Assembly (NCBI GenBank): GCA_963791545.1 | Contig: CAWBSR010000009.1 | Span: 62,001-126,000, forward strand | Reading direction: 5' to 3' | DNA: 64,000 nt | From: JALYXV01 sp963791545 | GTDB taxonomy: Bacteria; Actinomycetota; Acidimicrobiia; Acidimicrobiales; Palsa-688 | Shown: one piece after another, positions 16,600-26,225 of the stretch | Layout: each line of letters opens with the position of its first letter | Position numbering within the stretch: the first letter of the stretch is position 1 | The notes under the pieces: generated by a model | Told to the model about the DNA's origin: nothing | Database searches by the model: none | The model's input: only the letters and a program-made list of their open reading frames with translations | Made by a program: the position numbers and the translations under genes

Positions 16600-17181
16600 G
16601 TGGATCCTCCGCGGGCAGGGTTGCGCCTCGGTCCTCGGGCGGTGCTCATACCGGTGAAGGATTTCTCGGTCGCCAAGGTTCGCTTGGCCCCCGCCCTGAC
16701 CGCAGAGAAGCGGGCGGCGCTGGCCCGGGCCATGGCCGAGGGCGTCGTCCACGCGGCGCGCCACCTTCCGGTGGCAGTGGTGTGCGACGACACCGTGGTC
16801 GCCGACTGGGCCCGCAGCGTCGGGGCGCTGGTGGTGTGGGCGCCGGAGCGGGGCCTCAACCACGCCGTCCAGGACGGGGTGGGGCAACTGGCCCGCCTCG
16901 GGGTGGCCCATGTCACCGTTGCCCACGCCGATCTACCGTTGGCCGAGGACCTGACCGCGGTGGGCGACTGGCCCGGGGTCACCCTGGTGCCCGACCGCCG
17001 GGAAGAGGGCACGACGGTGATCGCCGTGCCCACCGACTGCGGGTTCGTGTTCTCCTACGGCCCCGGTTCCTTCGGCCGCCACCTGGCAGAGGCCCGGCGC
17101 CTGGGGCTCCCCACCCGGGTGGCGCATGAACCTTCCCTCTCCTGGGACGTGGACCTACCCGACGACCTCAAGGTCCTGTGA
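16600..17181 (+). CDS. fbiD: FbiD/CofC-type phospholactate or PEP guanylyltransferase
   Basis: A 193-residue nucleotidyltransferase fold from a GTG start. VLIPVKDFSVAKVRLAPAL is the N-terminal nucleotide loop; GLNHAVQDGV, VTVAHADLPLAEDL (metal-binding Asp), LVPDRREEGTTVIAVP, FSYGPGSFGRHL and SWDVDLPDDL match the family in order. It joins GTP to phosphoenolpyruvate or 2-phospholactate in coenzyme F420 biosynthesis. An F420-type PPOX protein at 26942 fits its presence. Its stop overlaps the next gene start as GTGA. Confidence 0.88.
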   Translation: MDPPRAGLRLGPRAVLIPVKDFSVAKVRLAPALTAEKRAALARAMAEGVVHAARHLPVAVVCDDTVVADWARSVGALVVWAPERGLNHAVQDGVGQLARLGVAHVTVAHADLPLAEDLTAVGDWPGVTLVPDRREEGTTVIAVPTDCGFVFSYGPGSFGRHLAEARRLGLPTRVAHEPSLSWDVDLPDDLKVL

Positions 17182-17912
17182 CCGGCACCACCACAAATCT
17201 CGACGTCCCGGGTACCGCGCTGGCGATCGGCGCCCACCCCGACGACATCGAGTTCGGCTGCGGCGCCACCCTGGCCAAATGGGCCGGGGCCGGCTGCCGC
17301 ATCCGCCATCTGGTCTGCACCGACGGCGCCAAAGGCACCTGGGACCGAGACGCCGACCTGGCCGCCCTGGTCGCCACCCGGCAGGCCGAACAGCAAGCGG
17401 CCGCCGAGATCCTGGGAGGAAAAGACCCCGTCATCTTTCTCGGCCGCAGTGATGGCGAGCTCGAGGCGGACCTCCGAACCCGTTGGCAGATCGCCTACTG
17501 GATCCGCAGGACGAAGCCCGACATCGTCCTCGGCCACGATCCGTGGCGGCGCTACCGCCTCCATCCCGATCATCGCCATGCCGGTTTCCTGGTGACCGAC
17601 GGAATCGTGGCCGCCCGTGATCCCCAGTTCTTCCCGGAGCAGGGCATCGAGCCCCACCGGCCCACCGACCTGCTCCTGTGGGAAGCCGACCAACCCGACC
17701 ACGTCGAGGACGTGTCGGGTTCCGCCGACATCAAGCTGACCGCCCTGCTGGCTCATCAGAGCCAGTTCCGCTCGACCATGGGTATTGACGATCCCACCGC
17801 CGGCGACGAGTTCGAACAGTTCCGGGCCCGGATGCGCCAGCGCCTCGCCGAGCACGGAGCCCAGGCGGGCTTCGCCCAAGGCGAGGCGTTCAAACGGATC
17901 TCCCCTTTGTAA
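17178..17912 (+). CDS. PIG-L/LmbE-family deacetylase
   Basis: A 244-residue metal-dependent deacetylase. AIGAHPDDIEFGCGATLAKW carries the His-Pro-Asp-Asp zinc motif; the third ligand His is in RLHPDHRHAG near residue 133. Family enzymes remove acetyl groups from GlcNAc-type sugars, for example in mycothiol synthesis (MshB, Mca) and mycothiol S-conjugate detoxification. This organism carries a mycothiol-dependent dehydrogenase, so a mycothiol-related role is possible, but MshB and Mca are usually longer (about 290). It overlaps fbiD by GTGA and meets hup tail to tail 7 bp later. Confidence 0.87.
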   Translation: MTGTTTNLDVPGTALAIGAHPDDIEFGCGATLAKWAGAGCRIRHLVCTDGAKGTWDRDADLAALVATRQAEQQAAAEILGGKDPVIFLGRSDGELEADLRTRWQIAYWIRRTKPDIVLGHDPWRRYRLHPDHRHAGFLVTDGIVAARDPQFFPEQGIEPHRPTDLLLWEADQPDHVEDVSGSADIKLTALLAHQSQFRSTMGIDDPTAGDEFEQFRARMRQRLAEHGAQAGFAQGEAFKRISPL

Positions 17913-17919
17913 GGGCGGG

Positions 17920-18360
17920 CTACTTCTTTTTTTTCTTGGCGGCGGGCGCGTCCGACTTCTTGGCCGCGGCTGCCTTCTTGGCCGGGGGCGCGGCGGCCGC
18001 CGCCGACTTCTTGGTCGTCGCCGACGCCTTCTTGGCGGGAGCGGAAGCGGCGGCCGACTTCTTGGTCGCCTTCTTGGCGGCGGGCTTGGGGTTGAGCAGC
18101 GCCTTCAGCGCCGTGGCGGGCGCGAAACGCACGCCCGTGCTGGCGGCGATATTTACCGCGGCGCCGGTCTGAGGGTTCCGGCCCACCCGGGCCGCCCGCG
18201 ACGTCGGGGAAAAGGTTCCGAAACCGAAGATCGACACCTTGCTCCCGGACTTGATCTCATTGGTCACGGCGTCGATCACCGCCCTGACCGCGTTCTCCGC
18301 CTGCCGCTTGTCAAGTCCGGTCGCATTTCCTACCGACTCGACCAACTCTGACCTATTCAA
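17920..18360 (-). CDS. hup: HU-type nucleoid protein with Lys/Ala tail
   Basis: A 146-residue protein. The first 90 residues are a standard HU fold (MNRSELVESVGNATGLDK, then GFGTFSPTSRAARVGRNPQT, the DNA-binding arm). Residues 95-146 form a PAKK/AAAKK repeat tail, as in mycobacterial HupB and other actinobacterial HU proteins, which bends and compacts DNA and binds more tightly. The start is TTG at 18360 with a strong AAGGAGG seven bases upstream, which settles it. It is convergent with the PIG-L gene. Confidence 0.95.
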   Translation of the reverse strand: MNRSELVESVGNATGLDKRQAENAVRAVIDAVTNEIKSGSKVSIFGFGTFSPTSRAARVGRNPQTGAAVNIAASTGVRFAPATALKALLNPKPAAKKATKKSAAASAPAKKASATTKKSAAAAAPPAKKAAAAKKSDAPAAKKKKK

Positions 18361-18564
18361 CCGTTGCCTCCTTATATGGGGGGTAGTTCACCTGCCGGGA
18401 CCGGCTTCTGCGCCAGCTGTCCAGGAGGGATTCCTTGCAGCATAAGGGATTCGCGCCGTGGTGTGCTCGATCGCGCTTCTCTCGTAAGGGTTTTGGTATT
18501 CCCCTGCACGACAGGGGGGCCCAATAGTGGCCGGCTGGTCGGGTACGCGTCCCCCCGGAGCGCG

Positions 18565-18612
18565 AAAAGGCCTCCCCTCCCAGCCGGATGACTGGTACCG
18601 GGGAGGCCTTTT
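18565..18612. terminator. Terminator downstream of lon
   Basis: The arms AAAAGGCCTCCCC (18565-18577) and GGGGAGGCCTTTT (18600-18612) form a 13-bp perfect stem with a 22-nt loop and T-runs on both strands. It lies 18 bp past the lon stop, so it should end lon transcription on the minus strand, and it is symmetric enough to work both ways. Confidence 0.85.
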
Positions 18613-18629
18613 TTCCCATCCCTCAGCCG

Positions 18630-21029
18630 TTAGGCGACCAGGGCGTGGGCCAGTACCTGGGAGATGTCCGACGCCAGGTGGAACGTCATCTGCTCCCGCA
18701 CCGCCTCGGGGACGTCATCCAGGTCCGGTCCGTTGCGGGCCGGGAGGATGACCTCGGTCAGACCGGCCCGGTGCGCAGCCAGCACTTTCTGCTTGACGCC
18801 ACCGATCGGCAGCACCTTGCCCTGCAAGGTGATCTCGCCGGTCATGCCGACCTCGGGCCGGATGGCCCGGTCGGTCAGCAGGCTGACGAGTGCCGTGGTC
18901 ATGGTGACCCCCGCCGATGGGCCGTCCTTGGGGATGGCGCCGGCCGGCACATGGACGTGGAACCGCCGCTTCTCGAAGGCGTCGGTAGGGATCTCCAGCG
19001 CCTCGGCGTGGGAGCGCACGTAGGAGAGGGCGATCTGCGCCGACTCCTTCATGACATCGCCCAGCTGCCCGGTGATGGTGAGCCCCGAGTCGCCGGCCAT
19101 GCCGGTCGCCTCGACGAACAGCACGTCGCCGCCCGCTCCCGTCACCGCCAGGCCCGTCGCCACTCCAGGCACCGAGGTGCGCTCGGCCACCTCGGAGAAG
19201 AAGCGGGCCCGGCCCAGCCAGGTCGCCACGTCGGCGGGTTCGACGACAATCGGCCCGGCGGTGACGACGTCGTCGGTCCCGGGCGATTGCGCCGACGCCA
19301 GCTTGGTCGCCGCCTTGCGCAGCAGCTTGCCCAGTGCCCGCTCCAGCGAGCGCACGCCCGCCTCCCGGGTGTAGTCGGCGACGACGGTGCGCAGGGCCTC
19401 GTCGCTGACGACGACCTCGCCGGCGGTCAAGCCGTTGGCCCGCAGCTGGCGGGCCAGCAGGTGGTCGCGGGCGATGGCCACCTTCTCGTTCTCGGTGTAG
19501 CCGTCCAGGTGGACGACCTCCATCCGGTCCAGCAGGGCGTCGGGGATCTGCTCGGCCATGTTGGCGGTGGCCAGGAACAGGACGTTGGACAGGTCCAGGT
19601 CGACATCCAGGTAGTGATCCCGGAAGGTGTGGTTCTGGGCCGGGTCGAGCACCTCGAGCAGGGCCGACGAGGGATCGCCCCGCCAGTCCGAGCCCAGCTT
19701 GTCGACCTCGTCGAGCAGCACGACGGGGTTCATGGTGCCGGCCTCCTTGAGGGCGCGCACAATGCGACCCGGCATGGCACCGACATAGGTGCGGCGGTGA
19801 CCCCGGATCTCGGCCTCGTCACGCACGCCGCCCAGGGCGACCCGCACGAACCGCCGCCCCATGGCCCGGGCCACCGATTCGCCCAGGCTGGTCTTGCCCA
19901 CGCCGGGAGGGCCCACCAGCGAGAGGATCATGCCGCCGGTACCCCGGCGGCTCACACTCACTCCGTTGGTGCCGTCATCGGCCTGGTCCAGGGCGTCGAG
20001 GCCCCGTTCACTGCGCAGCTTGCGAACCGCCAGGTATTCCACGATCCGGTCCTTGACGTCGTCGAGGCCGGTGTGGTCGGCATCGAGGACGGCGCGGGCG
20101 GCACCCACCTCGAGTCGGTCCTCGGATTGATGGCCCCAGGGCACCTCGAAAATGGTGTCCAGCCACGTCCGGATCCAGCCCGACTCGGGGCTCTGGTCGT
20201 TGGTGCGCTCCAACCGGTCGATTTCCTTCTCGATGGTGCTGCGGACGCCCTCGGGGGCCGTCAAGGACTCCAGCCGCTTGCGGTAATCGTCGGCGCCACC
20301 GCTCTCGTCGGTTTCGCCCAGCTCCTTGCGGATGGCGGCCAGCTGCTGGCGCAGCAGGAAGTCTCGCTGGGTCTTCTCCATGCCCTCGGAGACGTCGCTG
20401 CGGATGCGCTCTTTCAGCTCCAGCTCCCCGAGCAGGTCGCGCACCCAGCGCACCGCCTTCTCCAGGCGCAGTTCAATGTCGAGGGTTTCCAGCAGTTCGA
20501 CCTTTCGCTCGAGCGACAGGTCGGGCCAGTAGCCCGCCGTGTCGGCGACCGCGCCCGGCTCGGTCACGCCGTGCAGCAACTCGGCGAAGCGCCGGGCGCC
20601 GCGCTGCTCGAGGATGCTCTCGACCACCACCCGGTACTCCCGGGCCAGCTCCGCCGACCGGTCGCTGTGGGCGCCCGTCTCCTCGGCCCGCTCCAGCGAC
20701 ACCCACAGGGCGTTGCCGGTGCTCGCCACGCCGGCGCCGATGACGGCGCGGTGCAGTCCCCGGACCATGGCGGCGCGGAAGCCGCCCGGCATGTCGGCCG
20801 CGTTTTCGACTCGCGCCACCGTGCCGACCCGGGCGTAGGTGGCGGCTGCGTCGCCCCCACCCTCCGACAGCCGGGGCACCAGGACGACGAGATGGTTCGA
20901 ACCCGTCGCCGCGTCCACGCCTGCCTGGGCCTCCGGGGTCTCCAGAGCCAGGGTCACGATCATGCCGGGCAGAACCACGCCGGCGTTGAGGGGGACCAGC
21001 GGAAGGGTCGAAGTATCAAGAGTAGCCAT
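18630..21029 (-). CDS. lon: ATP-dependent protease Lon
   Basis: A 799-residue Lon. The N-terminal substrate domain (1-190) is followed by a coiled helix region (190-330; DVSEGMEKTQRDFLLRQQL), an AAA module (330-590; Walker A VGPPGVGKTSLGESVARAM, Walker B PVVLLDEVDKLGSDWRGDPS) and a protease domain (600-799) with the Ser in KDGPSAGVTMTTALVS and the Lys in IGGVKQKVLAAHRAG. It degrades damaged and regulatory proteins. I chose ATG 21029; GTG at 21035 is a near alternative. A 9-bp inverted repeat sits about 55 bp upstream and a strong terminator follows the gene. Confidence 0.96.
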   Translation of the reverse strand: MATLDTSTLPLVPLNAGVVLPGMIVTLALETPEAQAGVDAATGSNHLVVLVPRLSEGGGDAAATYARVGTVARVENAADMPGGFRAAMVRGLHRAVIGAGVASTGNALWVSLERAEETGAHSDRSAELAREYRVVVESILEQRGARRFAELLHGVTEPGAVADTAGYWPDLSLERKVELLETLDIELRLEKAVRWVRDLLGELELKERIRSDVSEGMEKTQRDFLLRQQLAAIRKELGETDESGGADDYRKRLESLTAPEGVRSTIEKEIDRLERTNDQSPESGWIRTWLDTIFEVPWGHQSEDRLEVGAARAVLDADHTGLDDVKDRIVEYLAVRKLRSERGLDALDQADDGTNGVSVSRRGTGGMILSLVGPPGVGKTSLGESVARAMGRRFVRVALGGVRDEAEIRGHRRTYVGAMPGRIVRALKEAGTMNPVVLLDEVDKLGSDWRGDPSSALLEVLDPAQNHTFRDHYLDVDLDLSNVLFLATANMAEQIPDALLDRMEVVHLDGYTENEKVAIARDHLLARQLRANGLTAGEVVVSDEALRTVVADYTREAGVRSLERALGKLLRKAATKLASAQSPGTDDVVTAGPIVVEPADVATWLGRARFFSEVAERTSVPGVATGLAVTGAGGDVLFVEATGMAGDSGLTITGQLGDVMKESAQIALSYVRSHAEALEIPTDAFEKRRFHVHVPAGAIPKDGPSAGVTMTTALVSLLTDRAIRPEVGMTGEITLQGKVLPIGGVKQKVLAAHRAGLTEVILPARNGPDLDDVPEAVREQMTFHLASDISQVLAHALVA

Positions 21030-21081
21030 GACCACCTACTTCTGTAATGGTGTAAGTACAGGGATGATAACGCTTCAGCAG

Positions 21082-21112
21082 GCGAAGTTGTTCCAACCAC
21101 GCGCAACTTCGC
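21082..21112. promoter_or_regulatory. Inverted repeat upstream of lon (candidate operator)
   Basis: GCGAAGTTG (21082-21090) and CAACTTCGC (21104-21112) are perfectly complementary around a 13-bp spacer, about 53 bp before the lon start. The GCGAA/TTCGC half-sites recall ClgR-type control of lon and clp genes in other actinobacteria, but the spacing differs from the usual one. A heat-shock or misfolding regulator site is the natural guess. Confidence 0.55.
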
Positions 21113-21268
21113 TGAGTCTTTGGTGCTGGACTCTCCGAGTGTACGGAGACGCGGCCAGATAATGGAGGGGTCGTCACTGGGCGCCGAGGTGGATGGCCTT
21201 GGTCCGCCCGCCCCGAGATTTGACCCGCCACCGGTGCGTGTCCCCGAGAATTCGGCAACGATCGGGCC

Positions 21269-24059
21269 ATGGAGGTAAACAGCCCGAGCGATCCCGGCCC
21301 CGGCCCCGGTCCCGGCCCCGGCCCCAGCCCCGGTCCCCGGCCCCAGCCCCGGCCCCAGCCCCGGCTCCGGCTCCGGAGGCGAGCCGTGTGCCGAGCGGAT
21401 CCGGCTGGCCGAGGCCGACGCCGGGACCGTCGCGTGGCGGCGGTGGGGCCCCTACCTGAGCGAGCGGGCCTGGGGCACCGTCCGGGAGGATTACAGCGCC
21501 AACGGCGACGCCTGGACCTTTTTCCCCTTCGAGGACGCCCACCGCCGGGCCTTCCGTTGGAACGAGGACGGCATGGCGGGCCTGTGCGACGAGAGCCAGA
21601 CCCTGTGCCTGGCCCTGGGCCTGTGGAACGGGCAGGACCCGATCCTGAAGGAACGCATGTACGGGCTCACCGGGGCACAGGGCAACCACGGCGAGGACGT
21701 CAAAGAGTACTGGTGGTATCTCGATGCCACCCCCACCGCCTCCTACCTCAAATGGCGCTACCACTACCCCCAGGCCCGGTTCCCCTATGACGACCTCCTG
21801 GCCGAGAGCCGCCGCCGGGGCCGGCTCGACCCGGAGTACGAACTGGTGGACACCGGGGTGTTCGCCGACGCCCGCTTCTGGGTGGTCGAGGTGGAGTGGG
21901 CCAAAGACGGCCCCGACGACCTGCTGTGGCGGATCACGGTCCGCAACGCGGGGCCCGACGAGGCCACGATCGACGTGCTGCCGACGATGTGGTTTCGAAA
22001 CCTGTGGTCGTGGGGCGTCGACACCCGCAAACCGACCATCACGGTGGCGTCGACCGGCGCCGACGGTACGACGCTCGTCGCCGAACAACACCGGTTGGGG
22101 AAATGGATTCTCGACTCCGGCGGACCCGGGTCAGCCCCCGTTGACGCCTTGTTTTGCGACAACGAGAGCAATGCCGCGGCACTGTGGCGAACCGATTCCG
22201 GGCCCCCATTCCCCAAGGATGGAATCGGGGAGCACGTGGTCCACGGTGCGGCCACCGTCAACCCCGCCCAGGTCGGAACCAAGGCCGCCCTGCGCTATCA
22301 CCTGAGCGTGCCCGCCGGGGGCGAGACGGAGCTGCGGCTGCGTTTTTCTCCCGCCCCGCCGAACCCCGGCGGGCCCGCCCGGCTCGGCCGCGACTTCGAA
22401 CGGGTGGTCGCCGCCCGCCGGGCCGAGGCGGACGAGTTCTACGCCTCGCTGGCGCCCGCCGACGCCACCGGCGACGAAAAGGCGGTCATGCGCCAGGCGT
22501 TCGCGGGGATGATCTGGAGCAAGCAGTTCTTCCACTACGACGTCCAACGCTGGCTGGACGGCGATCCCGGCCAGCCTCCGCCCCCGCCGTCGCGCCGGCG
22601 GGGCCGCAACAGCGGCTGGATCCACCTGAACAACCACGACGTCATCTCCATGCCCGACCCCTGGGAGTACCCGTGGTACGCCGCCTGGGACCTGGCCTTC
22701 CACTGCGTCGCCCTGGCCCATCTGGACCCGGAGTTCGCCAAATCCCAGCTGATCCTGCTGGGCCGGGAGTGGTACATGCACCCCAACGGGCAGCTCCCGG
22801 CATATGAGTGGAGCTTCGATGACGTCAATCCACCCGTCCAGGCGTGGGCGGCCCTGCGGGTCTTTGAGATCGACGCCGCGGCCCGGGCCGAGCGGGGCGA
22901 ATCCGGTGGTGGCGACCTCGACTTCCTGGAGCGCATCTTCCACAAGTTGACCCTCAACTTCACCTGGTGGGTCAACCGCAAGGACGCCGAGGGCAACAAC
23001 GTCTTCGAGGGGGGATTCCTCGGGCTGGACAACATCGGCCTCTTCGACCGTTCCAAGCCGCTTCCCGTCGGCGGTTATCTGGAGCAATCCGACGGCACCG
23101 CATGGATGGCCATGTACTGCCTGAACCTGCTCGAGATCGCCCTCACCCTGGCCGCCCAGGACCCGGTCTACGAGGATGTCGCCACCAAGTTCTTCGAGCA
23201 CTTCACCTATATCGCCTCGGCGATGCGGACCCAGGAGCTCTGGAACGAGGAGGACGGGTTCTTCTACGACGTCCTCCATTTCCAGGACGGCTCCCACGAG
23301 CCCATCCGGGCCGTCTCCATGGTCGGCGTGGTGGCCCTGTTCGCGGTCACCGTGCTGGAGGCCGACGTCCTGCACCGCCTCCCCGAGTTCGCGGGCCGGA
23401 TGCGGTGGTTCCTGGCCAACAAGCCCTCGTTCGCCAGTTGCGTCGCCCACATCGCCGACGCCCAGGCGGAGGATTCCCGGCTGCTGTCGGTCGTCAGCCC
23501 GGAGCAACTGCGGCGCATCTTGAGCCGGGCCCTCGACGAGGCCGAGCTGTTGTCTCCCAACGGTTTGCGGTCGCTGTCCCGCCGGCACGGGGCGCAGCCC
23601 CTGACCCTCAACCTGGAGGGCCGGTTGAGCACCCTCGACTACGAACCGGCGGAGTCGACCAACTACCTGTTCGGCGGCAACTCCAACTGGCGGGGGCCGG
23701 TCTGGTTCCCGCTCAACTACCTGCTCATCGAGGCGTTGGACCGCTTCCATGCCAGTCTCGGTGACGATTTCACCATCGAGCTCCCGACCGGGTCGGGCCA
23801 CCGGATGACGCTGTCCCAGGTGGCCGACGAGCTGGCCCACCGGCTGGTGGCGTTGTTCGTGCCGGGGCCTGACGGGCGGCGCCCGGTGCTCGGAGAGCAG
23901 GAGCTCTTTCAGACCGATCCGGCATGGCAGGGCCTGATCCCGTTCCACGAATACTTCCACGGCGACACCGGCAAAGGCCTCGGGGCGTCCCACCAGACCG
24001 GCTGGACAGGGTTGGTCGCGGACCTCATCGCCGACCGCCGCCTGGGCGGCCGCCGCTGA
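21269..24059 (+). CDS. Large glucosidase-like glycosyl hydrolase (frameshift in leader)
   Basis: A protein of about 929 residues of the MGH1-type 'glucosidase' family with an (alpha/alpha)6 toroid. The conserved body (WGPYLSERAWGTVREDYSA, LKERMYGLTGAQGNHGED, GWIHLNNHDVISMPDPWEY, then WLLxx-type helices, NYLFGGNSNWRGPVW) is open from about 21279 to 24059 but has no start codon before 21573, which would delete about 60 conserved residues. The ATG at 21269 opens a Gly-Pro-rich leader in another frame. Removing one C from the CCCC at 21335-21338 joins the two exactly. A sequencing error or a true slippage site both fit. The substrate is probably an alpha-glucoside or alpha-mannoside. Confidence 0.83.
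21291..21380 (+). repeat. GGCCCC-type hexanucleotide tract (Gly-Pro leader)
   Basis: A degenerate run of GGCCCC/GGTCCC/AGCCCC hexamers encodes a Gly-Pro-Ser-Pro leader in the glucosidase gene. The fourth C of a CCCC at 21335-21338 breaks the hexamer phase, coinciding with the frameshift. Confidence 0.75.
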
Positions 24060-24093
24060 GGCCCTCGGGCGGCGTCGAGGCAGGGGCTACTCG

Positions 24094-25167
24094 TCAACGG
24101 GGCTGCAGATGCGCTATCTGGCCGGTGGCGGCGGCGAGGCGGGCAGCGTCGAGGATTTCCAAACACCCCAGCGCCTCTGAAGGAGGCACCGGCGGTGGGC
24201 CGCCCTCGGTGAGGGCAGCGACCATACCCTGGTAGAAGCGGCAGTAGTCCCCCTTTTCGCTCGGAACCGGGTGGACCTCGTCGCCCGCCCCCAAGGTGCC
24301 CCATCGCGCCTCGGGGACCCGCCCCCAGTCCTCGCCGCCGGGTCGCTCGCCGGCCGCCAACGCCATTTCCTGGACGTCCATCCCGTACGCCACATAGCCG
24401 GCCCGATCCCCCTGCACCCGGAAACGGGGTCCTGGCCGGGCCGCCACCGCGCTGGCCCACAGGTGGGAGATCACGCCTCCTGGGTGGGTCAGCGAAATGA
24501 AGACGTCGTCGTCGACGGCGGCGCCGGGCCGGCGCGCCTTGAGCTCGGCGTAGACGGAGGTGGGCGTCCCGAAGAGGAACAGGGCCTGATCGACCAGATG
24601 GCTCCCCAGATCCAGCAGGAGACCGCCGCCCTCCTCAGGATCGGCCCGCTCGCGCCATCGGTCGGCGCTCACCTGGGGCCGCCAGCGTTCGAAGCGGGAC
24701 TCGAATCGCAACACCTGACCGAAGACCCCGGCGTCCCGCAAGCGGCACACCGTAAGGAAGTCGCCGTCCCAGCGACGGTTCTGGAACACGCTCAGCACCA
24801 CCCCGCGCGCCTCGGCGGCCGCTACCACCCGGCGCCCGGCGGCGGCCGTGGTCGCCAACGGCTTGTCGACTACGACCGCGTACCCCGCCTCCACGGCCGC
24901 CAGGGCGACCGGCTCGTGGGCCCGGTTGGGGGCCGCCACGACAATCATTTCGAGACCGAGATCATGGCCCGCCGCCAGCAGGCCGGCTACGTCGTCGAAT
25001 AGGGCAACCGCGGGATAGGCGGCGACAGCCCGGCGTCGCCGCTGCGGGTCCGACGTGACGACAGCGGCCAGCTCCATCCCCTCGGTGGCCTCGATGAGCG
25101 GCGCGTGCAAACCCTCGCCGGCGCCACCGAAGCCGACCAGTCCCACGCCAATGGGCACCCCGTTCAC
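24094..25167 (-). CDS. Gfo/Idh/MocA-family oxidoreductase
   Basis: A 357-residue protein from GTG 25167, placed where the nucleotide fold begins (GVGLVGFGGAGEGLHAPLI). The N-terminal Rossmann domain (1-125) has VDKPLATTAAAGRRV carrying the family Lys of the Glu/Asp-Lys-Pro motif. The C-terminal domain has DLGSHLVDQALFLFGTP with the catalytic-type His. Family enzymes oxidise or reduce sugars, inositols or related polyols with NAD(P). It faces the glucosidase gene tail to tail. Confidence 0.85.
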   Translation of the reverse strand: MNGVPIGVGLVGFGGAGEGLHAPLIEATEGMELAAVVTSDPQRRRRAVAAYPAVALFDDVAGLLAAGHDLGLEMIVVAAPNRAHEPVALAAVEAGYAVVVDKPLATTAAAGRRVVAAAEARGVVLSVFQNRRWDGDFLTVCRLRDAGVFGQVLRFESRFERWRPQVSADRWRERADPEEGGGLLLDLGSHLVDQALFLFGTPTSVYAELKARRPGAAVDDDVFISLTHPGGVISHLWASAVAARPGPRFRVQGDRAGYVAYGMDVQEMALAAGERPGGEDWGRVPEARWGTLGAGDEVHPVPSEKGDYCRFYQGMVAALTEGGPPPVPPSEALGCLEILDAARLAAATGQIAHLQPR

Positions 25168-25352
25168 TCTAAACGCGCCTGTTGGGGCGGGCGCCGTGGC
25201 ATGGGCCAGGGAGACGAGCCCGTCCCGGCAGAGGGTGCAGGCCCCGTCAAGGACCGCATCCCGACGGGGCGAATCACCGCAGGATGACCGATGAGTTCCC
25301 GACCACTGAGGCGTCAGACGGATGACAACACGACACAACCCAAGGAGACACG

Positions 25353-26120
25353 ATGCCCGCACGAGAGACCGCCCCGGTCGGAGCGCCCTGCTGGGTCGAT
25401 CTGATGACGTCTGACACCGAGCTCAGCAAGACGTTCTACGGCGAGCTGTTCGGCTGGGTCGCCGAGGCGCCGGCCGAGGAGTTCGGCGGCTATTTCAGCT
25501 ACAGCAAGGACGGCGTCCTGGTGGCCGGATGCATGGCCAGCCAGCCCGGGATGGGCGTCTCGGACGTGTGGTCGGTGTACCTCGCCACTGACGACGCCCG
25601 CAAGACCGCCGACACCGCCGCCGCCAACGGAGGCCAGATCGTGGCGGCGGCCATGGATGTCGGCGACCTGGGCAGCCTGGCCGTGGTCACCGACCCCGCC
25701 GGCGCCGCCGTCGGGCTGTGGCAACCCGGCCGGCACAAGGGATTCGGGATCATCGGCGAAGACGGTGCACCGAGTTGGTTCGAGCTGGCCACGAGGGACT
25801 ACGACGGCGCCGTCGAGTTCTATCGCAACGTCTTCCGCTGGGACACCTACGTCGCCAGCGACACGCCGGAGCTGCGGTACACGACGCTCGGTCAAGGCGA
25901 GTCGATGATGGCCGGGATCATGGACGCCTCCGGCTACCTCCCCGAAGGGGCGCCCTCCCACTGGTCGGTCTACTTCGGGACCGCCGACACCGATGCCACC
26001 CTGGCGAAGGTCGTCGCCATGGGCGGCTCGATCCTGCAGCCGGCCGAGGACACGCCCTACGGACGCCTGGCGACGGCCGCCGATCCCAATGGGGCCGCGT
26101 TCAAGCTCGTCCACATGTGA
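25353..26120 (+). CDS. Two-domain VOC (glyoxalase-like) protein
   Basis: A 255-residue protein with two tandem vicinal-oxygen-chelate domains (about 8-125 and 135-255). Each begins with a PxWxDLxxxD-type strand (APCWVDLMTSDTELSKTFY and APSWFELATRDYDGAVEFY) and ends with DPxGAAxxLW or DPNGAAFKLVH. A metal ligand pattern is not fully clear. Related actinobacterial proteins are annotated as hydroxylases or glyoxalase-like, usually without biochemistry. Good ribosome site AAGGAG before ATG 25353. Confidence 0.85.
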   Translation: MPARETAPVGAPCWVDLMTSDTELSKTFYGELFGWVAEAPAEEFGGYFSYSKDGVLVAGCMASQPGMGVSDVWSVYLATDDARKTADTAAANGGQIVAAAMDVGDLGSLAVVTDPAGAAVGLWQPGRHKGFGIIGEDGAPSWFELATRDYDGAVEFYRNVFRWDTYVASDTPELRYTTLGQGESMMAGIMDASGYLPEGAPSHWSVYFGTADTDATLAKVVAMGGSILQPAEDTPYGRLATAADPNGAAFKLVHM

Positions 26121-26225
26121 TCGCAGTGCGGAGGCGGCGTCGCCCACTGGACGTCGGAGCAACTTTCCCTTCGCCGCGACTCTCACCGATGTACCGTCTT
26201 GAGGGTCACGAAAGGAGAGGTCTCA

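Noticed and set aside
18501..18517. CCCCTG-CACGA-CAGGGG hairpin between hup and lon terminator
   Set aside because: A small hairpin without a T-run and far from gene ends; I could not assign it a role.
18588..21047. 819-residue plus-strand frame opposite lon
   Set aside because: It mirrors lon exactly in extent and has no signature; it is a shadow of the real gene.
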